A program made the position numbers and the translations under genes. The notes beneath the pieces are model-generated. The model saw only the letters and a list, made by a program, of their open reading frames with translations, did not search any database and was not told the DNA's origin. 64,000 nt of DNA from Desmodesmus armatus (Eukaryota; Chlorophyta; Chlorophyceae; Sphaeropleales; Scenedesmaceae): contig VIIQ02000838.1 of NCBI GenBank assembly GCA_007449985.2, forward strand, positions 186,001 to 250,000, given 5' to 3'. Below are positions 13,101-25,420 of the stretch, piece by piece; the first letter of the stretch is position 1, and the number at the start of each line of letters is the position of its first letter.

Positions 13101-16100
13101 AGAGTAGGATGAGCAATTGTGTGCCGCGTCACGCACGGTGCAGCCAGGTCATGCACATGATGCGCATGTCCAGCACACACCTGTTGCATGCCAACCCGTG
13201 CATGTTTCCTCATGCTTGAATGGTGCTGAGCGGTGACCGGCTTGTGTCTCTTCTTGTCATGCAGTGACGTGCGCTGGCAGTCCCGAGGCTCCTGCGGGTG
13301 GCAGCTTCGAGTGTGGCAGCAGCTCTGCTGTTGGCGATGTGTGCACCGGCGCTTGCACCACCGGCGGTGGACCCATCACAGCTGAATGCGGGGCAACTGG
13401 CAACTGGTCCGTGCAGGGCACATGCGACCAGGCGCAACCAGGTGGGGAGAGTAGGATGAGCAATTGTGTGCCGCGACACGCACGGTGCAGCCAGGTCATG
13501 CACATGATGCGCATGTCCAGCACACACCTGTTGCATGCCAACCCGTGCATGTTTCCTCATGCTTGAATGGTGCTGAGCGGTGACCGGCTTGTGTCTCTTC
13601 TTGTCATGCAGTGACGTGCGCTGGCAGTCCCGAGGCTCCTGCGGGTGGCAGCTTCGAGTGTGGCAGCAGCTCTGCTGTTGGCGATGTGTGCACCGGCGCT
13701 TGCACCACCGGCGGTGGACCCATCACAGCTGAATGCGGGGCAACTGGCAACTGGTCCGTGCAGGGCACATGCGACCAGGCGCAACCAGGTGGGGAGAGTA
13801 GGATGAGCAATTGTGTGCCGCGTCACGCACGGTGCAGCCAGGTCATGCACATGATGCGCATGTCCAGCACACACCTGTTGCATGCCAACCCGTGCATGTT
13901 TCCTCATGCTTGAATGGTGCTGAGCGGTGACCGGCTTGTGTCTCTTCCTGTCATGCAGTGACGTGCGCTGGCAGTCCCGATGCTCCTGCGGGTGGCAGCT
14001 TCGAGTGTGGCAGCAGCTCTGCTGTTGGCGATGTGTGCACCGGCGCTTGCACCACCGGCGGTGGACCCATCACAGCTGAATGCGGGGCAACTGGCAACTG
14101 GTCCGTGCAGGGCACATGCGACCAGGCGCAACCAGGTGGGGAGAGTAGGATGAGCAATTGTGTGCCGCGACACGCACGGTGCAGCCAGGTCATGCACATG
14201 ATGCGCATGTCCAGCACACACCTGTTGCATGCCAACCCGTGCATGTTTCCTCATGCTTGAATGGTGCTGAGCGGTGACCGGCTTGTGTCTCTTCCTGTCA
14301 TGCAGTGACGTGCGCTGGCAGTCCCGATGCTCCTGCGGGTGGCAGCTTCGAATGTGGCAGCAGCTCTGCTGTTGGCGATGTGTGCACCGGCACTTGCACC
14401 ACCGGCGGTGGACCCATCACAGCTGAATGCGGGGCAACTGGCAACTGGTCCGTGCAGGGCACATGCGACCAGGCGCAACCAGGTGGGGAGAGTAGGATGA
14501 GCAATTGTGTGCCGCGTCACGCATGGTGCAGCCAGGTCATGCACATGATGCGCATGTCCAGCACACACCGTTGCATGCCAACCCGTGCATGTTTCCTCAT
14601 GCTTGAATGGTGCTGAGCGGTGACCGGCTTGTGTCTCTTCCTGTCATGCAGTGACGTGCGCTGGCAGTCCCGATGCTCCTGCGGGTGGCAGCTTCGAGTG
14701 TGGCAGCAGCTCTGCTGTTGGCGATGTGTGCACCGGCGCTTGCACCACCGGCGGTGGACCCATCACAGCTGAATGCGGGGCAACTGGCAACTGGTCCGTG
14801 CAGGGCACATGCGACCAGGCGCAACCAGGTGGGGAGAGTAGGATGAGCAATTGTGTGCCGCGTCACGCACGGTGCAGCCAGGTCATGCACATGATGCGCA
14901 TGTCCAGCACACACCGTTGCATGCCAACCCGTGCATGTTTCCTCATGCTTGAATGGTGCTGAGCGGTGACCGGCTTGTGTCTCTTCCTGTCATGCAGTGA
15001 CGTGCGCTGGCAGTCCCGATGCTCCTGCGGGTGGCAGCTTCGAGTGTGGCAGCAGCTCTGCTGTTGGCGATGTGTGCACCGGCACTTGCACCACCGGCGG
15101 TGGACCCATCACAGCTGAATGCGGGGCAACTGGCAACTGGTCCGTGCAGGGCACATGCGACCAGGCGCAACCAGGTGGGGAGAGTAGGATGAGCAATTGT
15201 GTGCCGCGTCACGCATGGTGCAGCCAGGTCATGCACATGATGCGCATGTCCAGCACACACCGTTGCATGCCAACCCGTGCATGTTTCCTCATGCTTGAAT
15301 GGTGCTGAGCGGTGACCGGCTTGTGTCTCTTCCTGTCATGCAGTGACGTGCGCTGGCAGTCCCGAGGCTCCTGCGGGTGGCAGCTTCGAATGTGGCAGCA
15401 GCTCTGCTGTTGGCGATGTGTGCACCGGCACTTGCACCACCGGCGGTGGACCCATCACAGCTGAATGCGGGGCAACTGGCAACTGGTCCGTGCAGGGCAC
15501 ATGCGACCAGGCGCAACCAGGTGGGGAGAGTAGGATGAGCAATTGTGTGCCGCGTCACGCACGGTGCAGCCAGGTCATGCACATGATGCGCATGTCCAGC
15601 ACACACCGTTGCATGCCAACCCGTGCATGTTTCCTCATGCTTGAATGGTGCTGAGCGGTGACCGGCTTGTGTCTCTTCCTGTCATGCAGTGACGTGCGCT
15701 GGCAGTCCCGATGCTCCTGCGGGTGGCAGCTTCGAGTGTGGCAGCAGCTCTGCTGTTGGCGATGTGTGCACCGGCACTTGCACCACCGGCGGTGGACCCA
15801 TCACAGCTGAATGCGGGGCAACTGGCAACTGGTCCGTGCAGGGCACATGCGACCAGGCGCAACCAGGTGGGGAGAGTAGGATGAGCAATTGTGTGCCGCG
15901 TCACGCATGGTGCAGCCAGGTCATGCACATGATGCGCATGTCCAGCACACACCGTTGCATGCCAACCCGTGCATGTTTCCTCATGCTTGAATGGTGCTGA
16001 GCGGTGACCGGCTTGTGTCTCTTCCTGTCATGCAGTGACGTGCGCTGGCAGTCCCGATGCTCCTGTGGGTGGCAGCTTCGAGTGTGGCAGCAGCTCTGCT

Positions 16101-19100
16101 GTTGGCGATGTGTGCACCGGCGCTTGCACCACCGGCGGTGGACCCATCACAGCTGAATGCGGGGCAACTGGCAACTGGTCCGTGCAGGGCACATGCGACC
16201 AGGCGCAACCAGGTGGGGAGAGTAGGATGAGCAATTGTGTGCCGCGTCACGCACGGTGCAGCCAGGTCATGCACATGATGCGCATGTCCAGCACACACCG
16301 TTGCATGCCAACCCGTGCATGTTTCCTCATGCTTGAATGGTGCTGAGCGGTGACCGGCTTGTGTCTCTTCCTGTCATGCAGTGACGTGCGCTGGCAGTCC
16401 CGATGCTCCTGCGGGTGGCAGCTTCGAGTGTGGCAGCAGCTCTGCTGTTGGCGATGTGTGCACCGGCACTTGCACCACCGGCGGTGGACCCATCACAGCT
16501 GAATGCGGGGCAACTGGCAACTGGTCCGTGCAGGGCACATGCGACCAGGCGCAACCAGGTGGGGAGAGTAGGATGAGCAATTGTGTGCCGCGTCACGCAC
16601 GGTGCAGCCAGGTCATGCACATGATGCGCATGTCCAGCACACACCGTTGCATGCCAACCCGTGCATGTTTCCTCATGCTTGAATGGTGCTGAGCGGTGAC
16701 CGGCTTGTGTCTCTTCCTGTCATGCAGTGACGTGCGCTGGCAGTCCCGATGCTCCTGCGGGTGGCAGCTTCGAGTGTGGCAGCAGCTCTGTTGTTGGCGA
16801 TGTGTGCACCGGCGCTTGCACCACCGGCGGTGGACCCATCACAGCTGAATGCGGGGCAACTGGCAACTGGTCCGTGCAGGGCACATGCGACCAGGCGCAA
16901 CCAGGTGGGGAGAGTAGGATGAGCAATTGTGTGCCGCGTCACGCACGGTGAAGCCAGGTCATGCACATGATGCGCATGTCCAGCACACACCGTTGCATGC
17001 CAACCCGTGCATGTTTCCTCATGCTTGAATGGTGCTGAGCGGTGACCGGCTTGTGTCTCTTCCTGTCATGCAGTGACGTGCGCTGGCAGTCCCGATGCTC
17101 CTGCGGGTGGCAACTTCGAGTGTGGCAGCAGCTCTGTTGTTGGCGATGTGTGCACCGGCGCTTGCACCACCGGCGGTGGACCCATCACAGCTGAATGCGG
17201 GGCAACTGGCAACTGGTCCGTGCAGGGCACATGCGACCAGGCGCAACCAGGTGGGGAGAGTAGGATGAGCAATTGTGTGCCGCGTCACGCACGGTGCAGC
17301 CAGGTCATGCACATGATGCGCATGTCCAGCACACACCGTTGCATGCCAACCCGTGCATGTTTCCTCATGCTTGAATGGTGCTGAGCGGTGACAGGCTTGT
17401 GTCTCTTCCTGTCATGCAGTGACGTGCGCTGGCAGTCCCGATGCTCCTGCGGGTGGCAACTTCGAGTGTGGCAGCAGCTCTGCTGTTGGCGATGTGTGCA
17501 CCGGCGCTTGCACCACCGGCGGTGGACCCATCACAGCTGAATGCGGGGCAACTGGCAACTGGTCCGTGCAGGGCACATGCGACCAGGCGCAACCAGGTGG
17601 GGAGAGTAGGATGAGCAAATGTGTGCCGCGTCACGCACGGTGCAGCCAGGTCATGCACATGATGCGCATGTCCAGCACACACCGTTGCACGCCAACCCAT
17701 GCATGTTTCCTCATGCTTGAATGGTGCTGAGCGGTGACCGACTTGTGTCTCTTCCTGTCATGCAGTGACGTGCGCTGGCAGTCCCGATGCTCCTGCGGGT
17801 GGCAACTTCGAGTGTGGCAGCAGCTCTGCTGTTGGCAATGTGTGCGACGGCACGTGCATCACTGGCGGTGGACCCATCACAGCTGAATGCCAGTCGAACG
17901 GCACCTGGTCTGTGCAGGGCACATGCGTCCAGCCAAGTGAGCACACTGTCCATGTGGGACAGAAACCCATCCAAATCCTGCCGTGCGTGCGGCACCCTAT
18001 TGGCGCTGCATGAATTTTAGGCTTAGAGCTGGCTCCAAGTCCCCAACTGCTTCCCTCCCTTCTGAACACGTCTGTCAACCTCCGCATCACCACAATGTTG
18101 AAACACCGGCCCCGTGCGCAAGTGCCCTTTTGGCGCGGCTGTTCTCGTCACGTGTTGCTGTGTTATTTTGTTGTAAGGTCACGTTGTTTCTGGATATCAG
18201 CAACCGCTCATCCTGTTGTGACCGTACTTGCTGTTGTGCAGCCTGTCCCAGTACCAACTTCTCAGTCAACTTGGTCCACCAAGATGGTGTTGCAGCGCCT
18301 GAGACGAATGAAGTGTTTGTGTCCAACCCTACCCCCTGGGTCAGCAGCGTCTCCACCTGCCTGAGCGAGTGGGTAACCTATGGTCCCAACTGGTACCTCT
18401 TGGAAGGGGTCCCAGAGAGCTATGACACCCACAATGCGAGCTCTCTGGCGGAATGCTTGGCAAGATGCTCTGATGACTGTATGTTTGTCACCTACATACC
18501 CCCGAACTCCAACTCTGACCCTGCTACACTTGGGCGTTGCCACGTCCGGAAGAGCACACCTGCTTTGTACGAAGGCGTTATGTGAGTTTAACGGTTGCTT
18601 CGGATATATTGTGTTGCTTGGGGTAGAATGAGGATGACACTCTGCGCACCGCATGCCATGCCATGCATGATGCATTGCAACCATGCCAGGATTGCACTTC
18701 ACAGATTGGCTAGGGCCAGGTGACTGCTATGCATGCATGCTGCCTTGTGACATGTGCGTGCTTGCCGTGCGCAACCATCCTTGACAGTTTGCATTTGTGT
18801 TCACCCACAGGCTCACATTATATGCTTGGAGGGCCTCCCACATGCTTTCCAGACCAGATCAGCAAGCACCCCTTTCTTATGTCGTTGCATCGTACCTTCA
18901 CTTGCAGGGCGCCCCTTGTGGGTTTGAAGACTGTGACAGCTGGCGACGCCTCACAGCCATCCGGTGCATACACCTATTATACAGATGCCTATGGAGACTC
19001 TCTGGGCTCACAGGTCGAAGCACCGGATTCAGGGTACTTCCAAGACCTGCTGCAGTGCCGTGCAGCATGCGATGTGGAGCCCTTGTGTGCTGGCATTCGT

Positions 19101-19223
19101 GTCATCTACTCTGTGAACGATTGTAATCTGATTTTCGGGTCGGTCGAGGTCAACATTGAAGGGGCTGTGTCTCTTGTCCGAGCCAACACAACCCGCCTGC
19201 AAGTCCCTGCATGGGGTATCTGA
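7123..19223 (+). CDS. Secreted multi-CCP/Sushi-like repeat protein with PAN/Apple-like C-terminus
   Basis: About 30 exons encode roughly 1,909 residues. Exon 1 (7123-7440) opens with a signal peptide (MKSHRLSGVLILIACCCAVEA). Exon 2 (7951-8125) is Cys/Trp-rich and EGF-like. Next come 26 phase 1-1 exons of 57-60 codons: 8516-8686, 9142-9315, 9529-9705, 9935-10108, 10329-10508, 10727-10900, 11132-11305, eighteen 177-bp exons starting at 11531 through 17420, and 17766-17936. Each module has six Cys and a G-N/S-W motif. The spacing resembles CCP/Sushi with an extra Cys pair. Exons 18242-18581 and 18908-19223 (stop 19221-19223) resemble PAN/Apple domains by their ECLARC and LLQCRAAC motifs. All junction phases agree. 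It is probably a cell-surface or matrix protein; ligands are unknown. Exon 1 could contain a further intron. Confidence 0.8.
11531..17765 (+). repeat. Tandem array of 18 near-identical CCP exon+intron units (346/347 bp)
   Basis: Unit starts (first exon base) are 11531, 11878, 12224, 12571, 12918, 13265, 13612, 13959, 14306, 14652, 14998, 15344, 15690, 16036, 16382, 16728, 17074 and 17420. A diverged terminal unit starts at 17766. Each unit is a 177-bp phase 1-1 exon plus a 169/170-bp intron, with only a few substitutions between units in either part. The 1-bp length difference lies in the intron (ACACACCTGTTG or ACACACATGTTG against ACACACCGTTG). From 14306 onward all units are the 346-bp type. 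Introns are as conserved as exons, which indicates recent amplification rather than protein-level selection. Confidence 0.95.
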
Positions 19224-21339
19224 GGAAACTGCTCGTAAGCAGTGGCTCAGCTGTGCTTGTGACTGGCTGACAGAAGTGTGCTTGGGTGTGTTGTGGGTTT
19301 TGATGTTGCCTCGGAGCAATGCAGGAGGTTTGACAAGCTCACACTTGTGGGCTGCTTTTGGTGTCTGATATTGAGGTTTTGAGGAGGGTTTGGGTCCTCA
19401 GCGGAGCATGCATGTCTTCCACCTTGTTCAGTTGGCTTTGCGAGTGCGGCTAAGTGTGTTGTTGCACTCCACTGCCAGCTTGGTTCAATGGCATAGTGTC
19501 TCTGTGCTATGCCGTGAGGCTGGTCATGTTAGGCACTACCCACAGCACCGTATCATACACCCTTGATGGGCACACAAATGGTTGCCTGCTTGTGGGGCAG
19601 TAGCGCGGTGCTAGCTCTTTGGTGCGAGCTTGTGTTGTGGCCTTGTTGTTGTGTCAGATACGCTTCATGACATACAGCTTCCCTGCAACTAGCAGGTTAC
19701 TCTGTCGCACCTGGTTGTCAGATTATAATACCCCTTTGTGTCTGGTGCTCTGTTTGCATTTGTGTGACGTGTGGCATGTCAGTTTTGGAGTCGCTGTCGG
19801 GCCTTGATGTCCACTCAGGCTCAGAACTAGGCAGGTCACATGCTGTTGGTAAGGCAGGGTGCTCCCCTATGGACCAAACATGTGAAGTGGCTACACAGGA
19901 ATGGGGGAGTTGACCCTTCCTGGCGATCCAAGGATTTGTGTACATACTGTTGTGCAGTTGTTGAGGTGTGCAGCTCTGATCCACAGCATCCACTTGAACC
20001 AGTACACTGCAGTGACACGCTGCTTCCTGCACTGCAGGAAGCACTTCACTGCAGGCATGGCCGCCTTCACCATTATCTGCTATGTTTGCTGCATGCACCC
20101 TGCTCCATCACTTGGTTTGTGCGCTGTGCGGTGCTGTGCTGTGTTGTGTGCTACACTGCCAGTGCGGCATGGCAGGCTTGGGTTACTGGTGTGTTTGCAC
20201 AGCTGCTGACTTTTTAAAATGCAATGTTTTGTGGATGCCATGACTGGCAGGGCCTGTCAGACAGGCATTGCGTCACCTTGTTGACGGCAGGTGTTCAGGC
20301 AAAAGCAGGCAGCTGCACACATCCTTGCTTTTGCATGTCTGCACATCAGGCAGGTAGTGCCACTGCGACATTACACCTGGAATACGGCTCAGGTGTTTCG
20401 TGCTGCTCAGCATCATGTACAGCTTCACCACTATTTCTCGTCAGACCTTGTTTCACAGCCCTGACACGGGCACGTGTGTGTCAGCTCTGCCCTCTGCTCC
20501 AGGACACTTTGGTATGTGTAGCATGCTTTTCAAACGCACGGTTAGTCGTATCAGAGTACTCGTAGTATGCTGTTTGCTGTTGTGGCTTTTATGGTGGTGC
20601 CAGTGGCACACTGGCGAGGAGTTGCACAGTACTCACATGCAGCGTTGCTCACGAGGCTCGTTTCGAAACACAATCGTCCACCGTGGACAGTGCTCGGGTG
20701 GTGCCTTTCAGAGTCAGTCAGCACTACCCAACTATCAGCATTCAGCTGGGCTGTTGTGTGTGCTTTTTCCTTGTGTGTGCAGCTTTCAGGGTGTTGTAAA
20801 GTCCTGCAGAATGCCCTGTTGACAGCGACCGTTGTTTTGGCTGCGGACCCTGACTGCCGCATTTGTTCATGTCTTTGTGTAAGGTTGATACACGTCACAC
20901 ATTCGGCTGTTGATAGTTGGAACAGCATGCCTGCTGGTGCAGTAGCTGGTGTTGCCAGCAGAACGGTTCTGCTGTTCTAATTGTCTGAGGGGTTGCCTTC
21001 GCCTGCGGGGGAAGTTGCTGCAGTGGATACCTTGGCGGCTGGGCTGTTGCTGTCCTTGTGCTGACCAGGTTGCGCTTTGGGGTTCCCTACAGCCACCTTT
21101 GTGCTACAGCAGGCATGCGGTGCGGTCTATTCAGGTGACAACACTGCTGCAGTTTGCGGCACAGGCTCAATCCTGCCCGTGCAATTCGCATTGGTGAGGT
21201 ACAGCTCCACCAACTTAGTTTGAAAACCACTCACTTTCAGCACTTTCATCCAGGCGGCCTGGAACAGGATCAGTGGCCAGGGCAGCTTTACACGGCAAAC
21301 CAGACCAGCGTTTACCTAGACCTCAACTAACAACTTGAT
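19224..21339. other. 3' flank of the CCP gene and intergenic sequence
   Basis: I see no supported gene. There are several T/G-rich short open frames on plus (for example 20224-20565 and 20400-20822), but no conserved motif and no chain of phase-consistent splice sites. It presumably includes the 3'UTR of the CCP-repeat gene. Confidence 0.35.
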
Positions 21340-21979
21340 AAGCAACTTTGATACATGCAAGAGGGAGTCCTGGGGGACACCTTGGCAACTTTCATCATGC
21401 AATAAACTGAAGTTGACCCCAGCAAAATTGAGCTCCAACAGCACTGGCCATGAATCAATAATAAGGAGCAGTCTGAAAAAGACAGCTGCATGCCACAGCC
21501 AAGCAGCTACAAAAGATGCAAGGCAGCATCAAAATGTGCCAACATGATGCTGGTGAACATGCTACAACCGTGCTCTGCACTATCTCAGATTCAGGCAAGC
21601 GGGCGCTGTGGCTGTGCAGCACCAACGTCAGTGACATCCTCCTCATCCTCGCAAAGTACTCCATGTGTACTTATCAGCCTCAAAGACAGCCTGCACAGAC
21701 AGCAGCACGTGGCAACAAGGTGTCAGCTTGTCTCACTGCAGGTGCTCATCATGAGAATCTGCATGGTGCAGAGTGTGGCTGGCTGTCGTGCTTGCACGCT
21801 GTGCAGGCTGGCGGCGGGGTTCTGCAGGTCCCAACCATGCCATGTTGTGTCAACAGCAGGAGATGGAATGAAATCTTCTCTGATCCTCTGAGAGGCACCA
21901 AGTCAACAGAAGAAGCATTCAAAGCCAAACCTACACTACACAGCCACATGCAACTGCTACTGTGGCCTGCCTACCTGAT
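21340..21979 (+). repeat. C-family 3' flank, copy 1 (separated from gene C1)
   Basis: This stretch is homologous to 30840-31745 (plus) and to 38020-38700 (reverse complement). In the other two copies the sequence directly abuts the 3' end of a C-family gene. Here it is cut off from gene C1 by the inverted-repeat element at 21986-27899. Shared landmarks are a pentamer-like TGAAATGAAAT or GAATGAAAT run, CTGATCCTCTGAGAGGCACC, and an end at GGCCTGCCTACCTG. Confidence 0.75.
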
Positions 21980-22326
21980 TGATCAGGGTACTGCGTCCCT
22001 GTTTTTGGGGGCCTTGTATCCAACAGATGTACGCATCGTCTGTACACGGTCCGTGTACAGAGCCTGTCAACGGAACGGTCTAACGGCCCTACACGGCCCG
22101 TGGATACACGGCTGTGCACGGTCCGTGTACCAGCGACCGTACATCGGCGATACTATCGTGGCACGGGGGCCGTTTGATACACGGGACATACACGGGGCGC
22201 CAGCACTGCGCTACACGGGCCATGTACGGGAGTGTTTTTGCCGTGTATACATGGCGCCGTGTATATATGGCTGCTGTTGCTGGCATACAGGGCAGTTGCA
22301 CTGCTGTGGTGTTTTAAGGTGCATGT

Positions 22327-22957
22327 TGATGAGATTCAGGCTCTGCTGAAGCTGACTGAAACAGCTGTAAGCTGAGTGAAACACTGCTGAATCACTAGCA
22401 CAGTAAGCGGGGTCTCTGAGCGTCAAAGCTCACAAATGAACAGACTCAATGGGGTATGTGACTTGTTACAGGACACCGACAACCCTCCTTATCCTAGCAT
22501 CCTGCCTTACGGTCTGTCCATCGCAGAAGCAAACAGGACGCTTTAGTATGCCCAATGTTGCAAGGGCGCAAATAAACGTACGGCAGTCAAAGCATGTCAT
22601 TACTTATGCTCTAGCGCATGACTATGCAACAGGTTGCAGTAAAGATGCGCACGACACAATAGTACAAATGTACTCTTGTATAATGACACTGCAAACAGCC
22701 CAAACAGTGCAGTCCGCACTGTGGCCAATACAACAGGCTGTGCGCGTAACGCAACTCAGGCCTGTGTACGCTGTAAATGCTCGAGTAATACTAACTCATG
22801 CACGCACAACATAATGTGTGCAAACCGTATGCAGCTGTGCCGAATAACCAGTCACCATGCACAAGGTGCAATTAGATGTGACCAGCACTCATGTTCATGT
22901 TCATGTCTCGTAGCAGGGTGTGACTGGAACTAGCTTAGACAGCTGTAAATCACAACA
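22327..22957 (-). repeat. LTR (3' LTR in element orientation)
   Basis: Direct repeat partner of 24785-25415. TG...CA ends; bordered on the outside by CATGT and on the inside by a purine-rich tract. Confidence 0.85.
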
Positions 22958-23703
22958 CTCCCTCGCCAGGAGCAGCCTGCTACAGCACTCCAAGTGCTTT
23001 AAACCAAAGAAGAGGATCATAACCCACAACTGGAGGTCCAAGCAAAACCAACGGTGTGAAACACACCATAGTTGCTGTAGTGGCGGTCTGTATCGAACAG
23101 GGCCAGCATCCAATGCTGTTCACCTCACAACTGGAAACATGCCATGCCTAAGATGGCATCAGTCAGAAACAAGTCTTCTTGCTTGCTGACAGTCAGAACA
23201 CTGTTAGGTCATGTAGTAAACAACCTAGTAGGTCATGTGGTAAACAACCACGTACTCAGCTTGAAACGAAAAGGTCGCATTGGAATGAAGTCCTAAGTAC
23301 CCAATAACTTCCATTCCATAACCCTTCACCAGTGATGGGACCTGCAAAGCAAAACACTGGGCAGGTAGCCGGGTAGTAGATGTCCTCCTTCTGGTAATTG
23401 CTCCCTCGGTGTCTTATCCTCAGTAGGTGGTAGGTAGCAGGTAGAAGTGAGTGTGTAGCCATTCTCCACGTAGCTTTACTCCTCAGTGTGTGTAGCTGTA
23501 CTCCTCAGTACGCTTGTATGTTGCTCCTCTTCACGTGTTGCTCCTCTTGGTGCAGTCTTCAGTAGAACGTGGTAACACAAAGCACTTACGTGCTAACAGC
23601 TTCCAAAAGCTGTTCCTGTCGGCACTTGTATCCAGTGTGACTCCCTCCTGTCAGCACTTGTGCGACATACTGTGGCTGGTGTGTAGCTTGAAGCAGGGTT
23701 GCT

Positions 23704-24042
23704 TCACCGTGTGTTCTTCTCCTCTGAAGTCGCTCTTGTGTTGACTTGTACTTGCTCATCGAAGGTAGGCAGCTTGGTATCTTGAGCGGTAGTCAGGGTA
23801 GACAGGGCCACAACAGTAGTATCGCTGTTGCCATTGGAAGAGGACTTGTACTTGGCGTTGTCAGCCTTTAGTCTCTTGAAGTCGCGCTTGACTTGGCCCT
23901 TCTTGTGACAGTAATGGCAGGTGCACTGCTCCTCATTGTAGTTGCCCTTGTTGTAGATGACTGTGGTGTAGTCATTTGGTCTTGAACGGACGGTAGCCCT
24001 TGAAAAGTAGGTAGGTACCCTTGTCGTAGTGCCCTTGATCAC
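23704..24042 (-). pseudogene. Copia Gag fragment with degraded zinc knuckle
   Basis: The open frame contains CTCHYCHKKGQVKRDFKRLK. This aligns to the Ty1/Copia Gag knuckle CxxCxxxGHxxxxC, but the His and last Cys are replaced by Gln and Phe. A Ser/Asn/Thr-rich tail follows. Neighbouring minus-strand frames (24292-24749) are basic and probably more gag, but they lie in different frames, so the gene is broken. Confidence 0.6.
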
Positions 24043-24784
24043 ACGACGGTCTGGCAGTCGGTAGTACCTTGGTGTAGGTCACTTGTGCTTGGTGCTTACT
24101 GCTTCGGGATGGTAGTCCTTATCTACTGGAACTAGCTTGTCAACTTGACAGCTTGAAGCTCTTGATGTAATTTCTTCACTTGCACTTGCAGGTGGCTTGC
24201 ACTCGGTAGGCTTGTGTGGCCTAGTCTTCTTGTAGCTCGTAGAAGGTGTGCTTGTCAGTCTTGTCGGATGTCTTGAGCGGCTTGCTCCTTGTCAGTCTTG
24301 GGCTTGCACAGGGATGTGCCTTGAGCTCCTCCTCTGTGAAGATTTCCTCGAATCCTGTGTAGATGGCCAAGTGGGGACCTTGTGGATGTACTTGTGCTCA
24401 GTGTCTTCTGGTGACTTCTTGGGCAGGGTGCCACTTTCTTCTATTGACGTTTCCTGCAGCCTGCCTTGCAGTAGCCTGCCAAGGCCATGCGCTGCTGCTC
24501 GTGGTGGCTGTACCACTTCGGGGTAGCTGGAAGCTTGCTTGCTTCGCCTGTACGACGTTTCTTGTCGTTACACTTGTCGATCCTTGCCTGGATGACTTGT
24601 CGTTTCTTGTGTACCCGGTCTTCTCCTGACCTGGCTTCTGGGCAGCGTGAGCTGCGCCTGTAACGTAAATGCAGCGTTTCGTCAGTAGAAACGCGTACTG
24701 CTTGACCACTACTCTGTTGACGCTGCAGCAAGCGGAGTGCCGCAGTCAACGTGTACGTTGAGACCCGCAGAAGGGCTCATAACC

Positions 24785-25415
24785 TGATGAGATTCAGGCT
24801 CTGCTGAAGCTGACTGAAACAGCTGTAAGCTGAGTGAAACACTGCTGAATCACTAGCACAGTAAGCGGGGTCTCTGAGCGTCAAAGCTCACAAATGAACA
24901 GACTCAATGGGGTATGTGACTTGTTACAGGACACCGACAACCCTCCTTATCCTAGCATCCTGCCTTACGGTCTGTCCATCGCAGAAGCAAACAGGACGCT
25001 TTAGTATGCCCAATGTTGCAAGGGCGCAAATAAACGTACGGCAGTCAAAGCATGTCATTACTTATGCTCTAGCGCATGACTATGCAACAGGTTGCAGTAA
25101 AGATGCGCACGACACAATAGTACAAATGTACTCTTGTATAATGACACTGCAAACAGCCCAAACAGTGCAGTCCGCACTGTGGCCAATACAACAGGCTGTG
25201 CGCGTAACGCAACTCAGGCCTGTGTACGCTGTAAATGCTCGAGTAATACTAACTCATGCACGCACAACATAATGTGTGCAAACCGTATGCAGCTGTGCCG
25301 AATAACCAGTCACCATGCACAAGGTGCAATTAGATGTGACCAGCACTCATGTTCATGTTCATGTCTCGTAGCAGGGTGTGACTGGAACTAGCTTAGACAG
25401 CTGTAAATCACAACA
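24785..25415 (-). repeat. LTR (5' LTR in element orientation)
   Basis: Apparently identical to 22327-22957, followed by the second CATGT duplication at 25416-25420. Confidence 0.85.
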
Positions 25416-25420
25416 CATGT

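Larger units (their letters stand above)
22327..25415 (-). mobile_element. Copia-like LTR retroelement, gag-only, nested in the inverted-repeat element
   Basis: Two direct repeats of about 631 bp (22327-22957 and 24785-25415) begin TG and end CA and show no differences that I can see. They are flanked by a perfect 5-bp duplication CATGT (22322-22326 and 25416-25420). On the minus strand a purine tract (GGCGAGGGAG) directly precedes the 3' LTR. The interior is only 1.83 kb and carries a Gag zinc-knuckle remnant on minus, with no reverse transcriptase or integrase motifs. This is a young insertion of a non-autonomous copy, probably mobilised by a full-length relative elsewhere. I could not identify a convincing primer-binding site. 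Confidence 0.85.

Noticed and set aside
11497..17700. Minus-strand open frames of ~105-116 codons recurring with every CCP unit
   Set aside because: They are antisense shadows of the repeated exons. They copy the repeat period, have no splice or start context, and their residues follow the plus-strand Cys pattern.
11531..17936. CRISPR-like array
   Set aside because: Regular spacing of about 346 bp, but both parts of each unit are repeats and the exon part encodes a Cys-rich module. No short repeat-spacer structure.
22449..22933. Two open frames of 121 and 85 codons that recur at 24907-25391
   Set aside because: They lie inside the LTRs and recur only because the LTRs are direct repeats. No protein motif.
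24785..24810. Standard tRNA-Met primer-binding site after the 5' LTR
   Set aside because: The minus-strand sequence after the LTR is GGTTATGAGCCC, which lacks the expected TGG start and matches poorly. Left unassigned.
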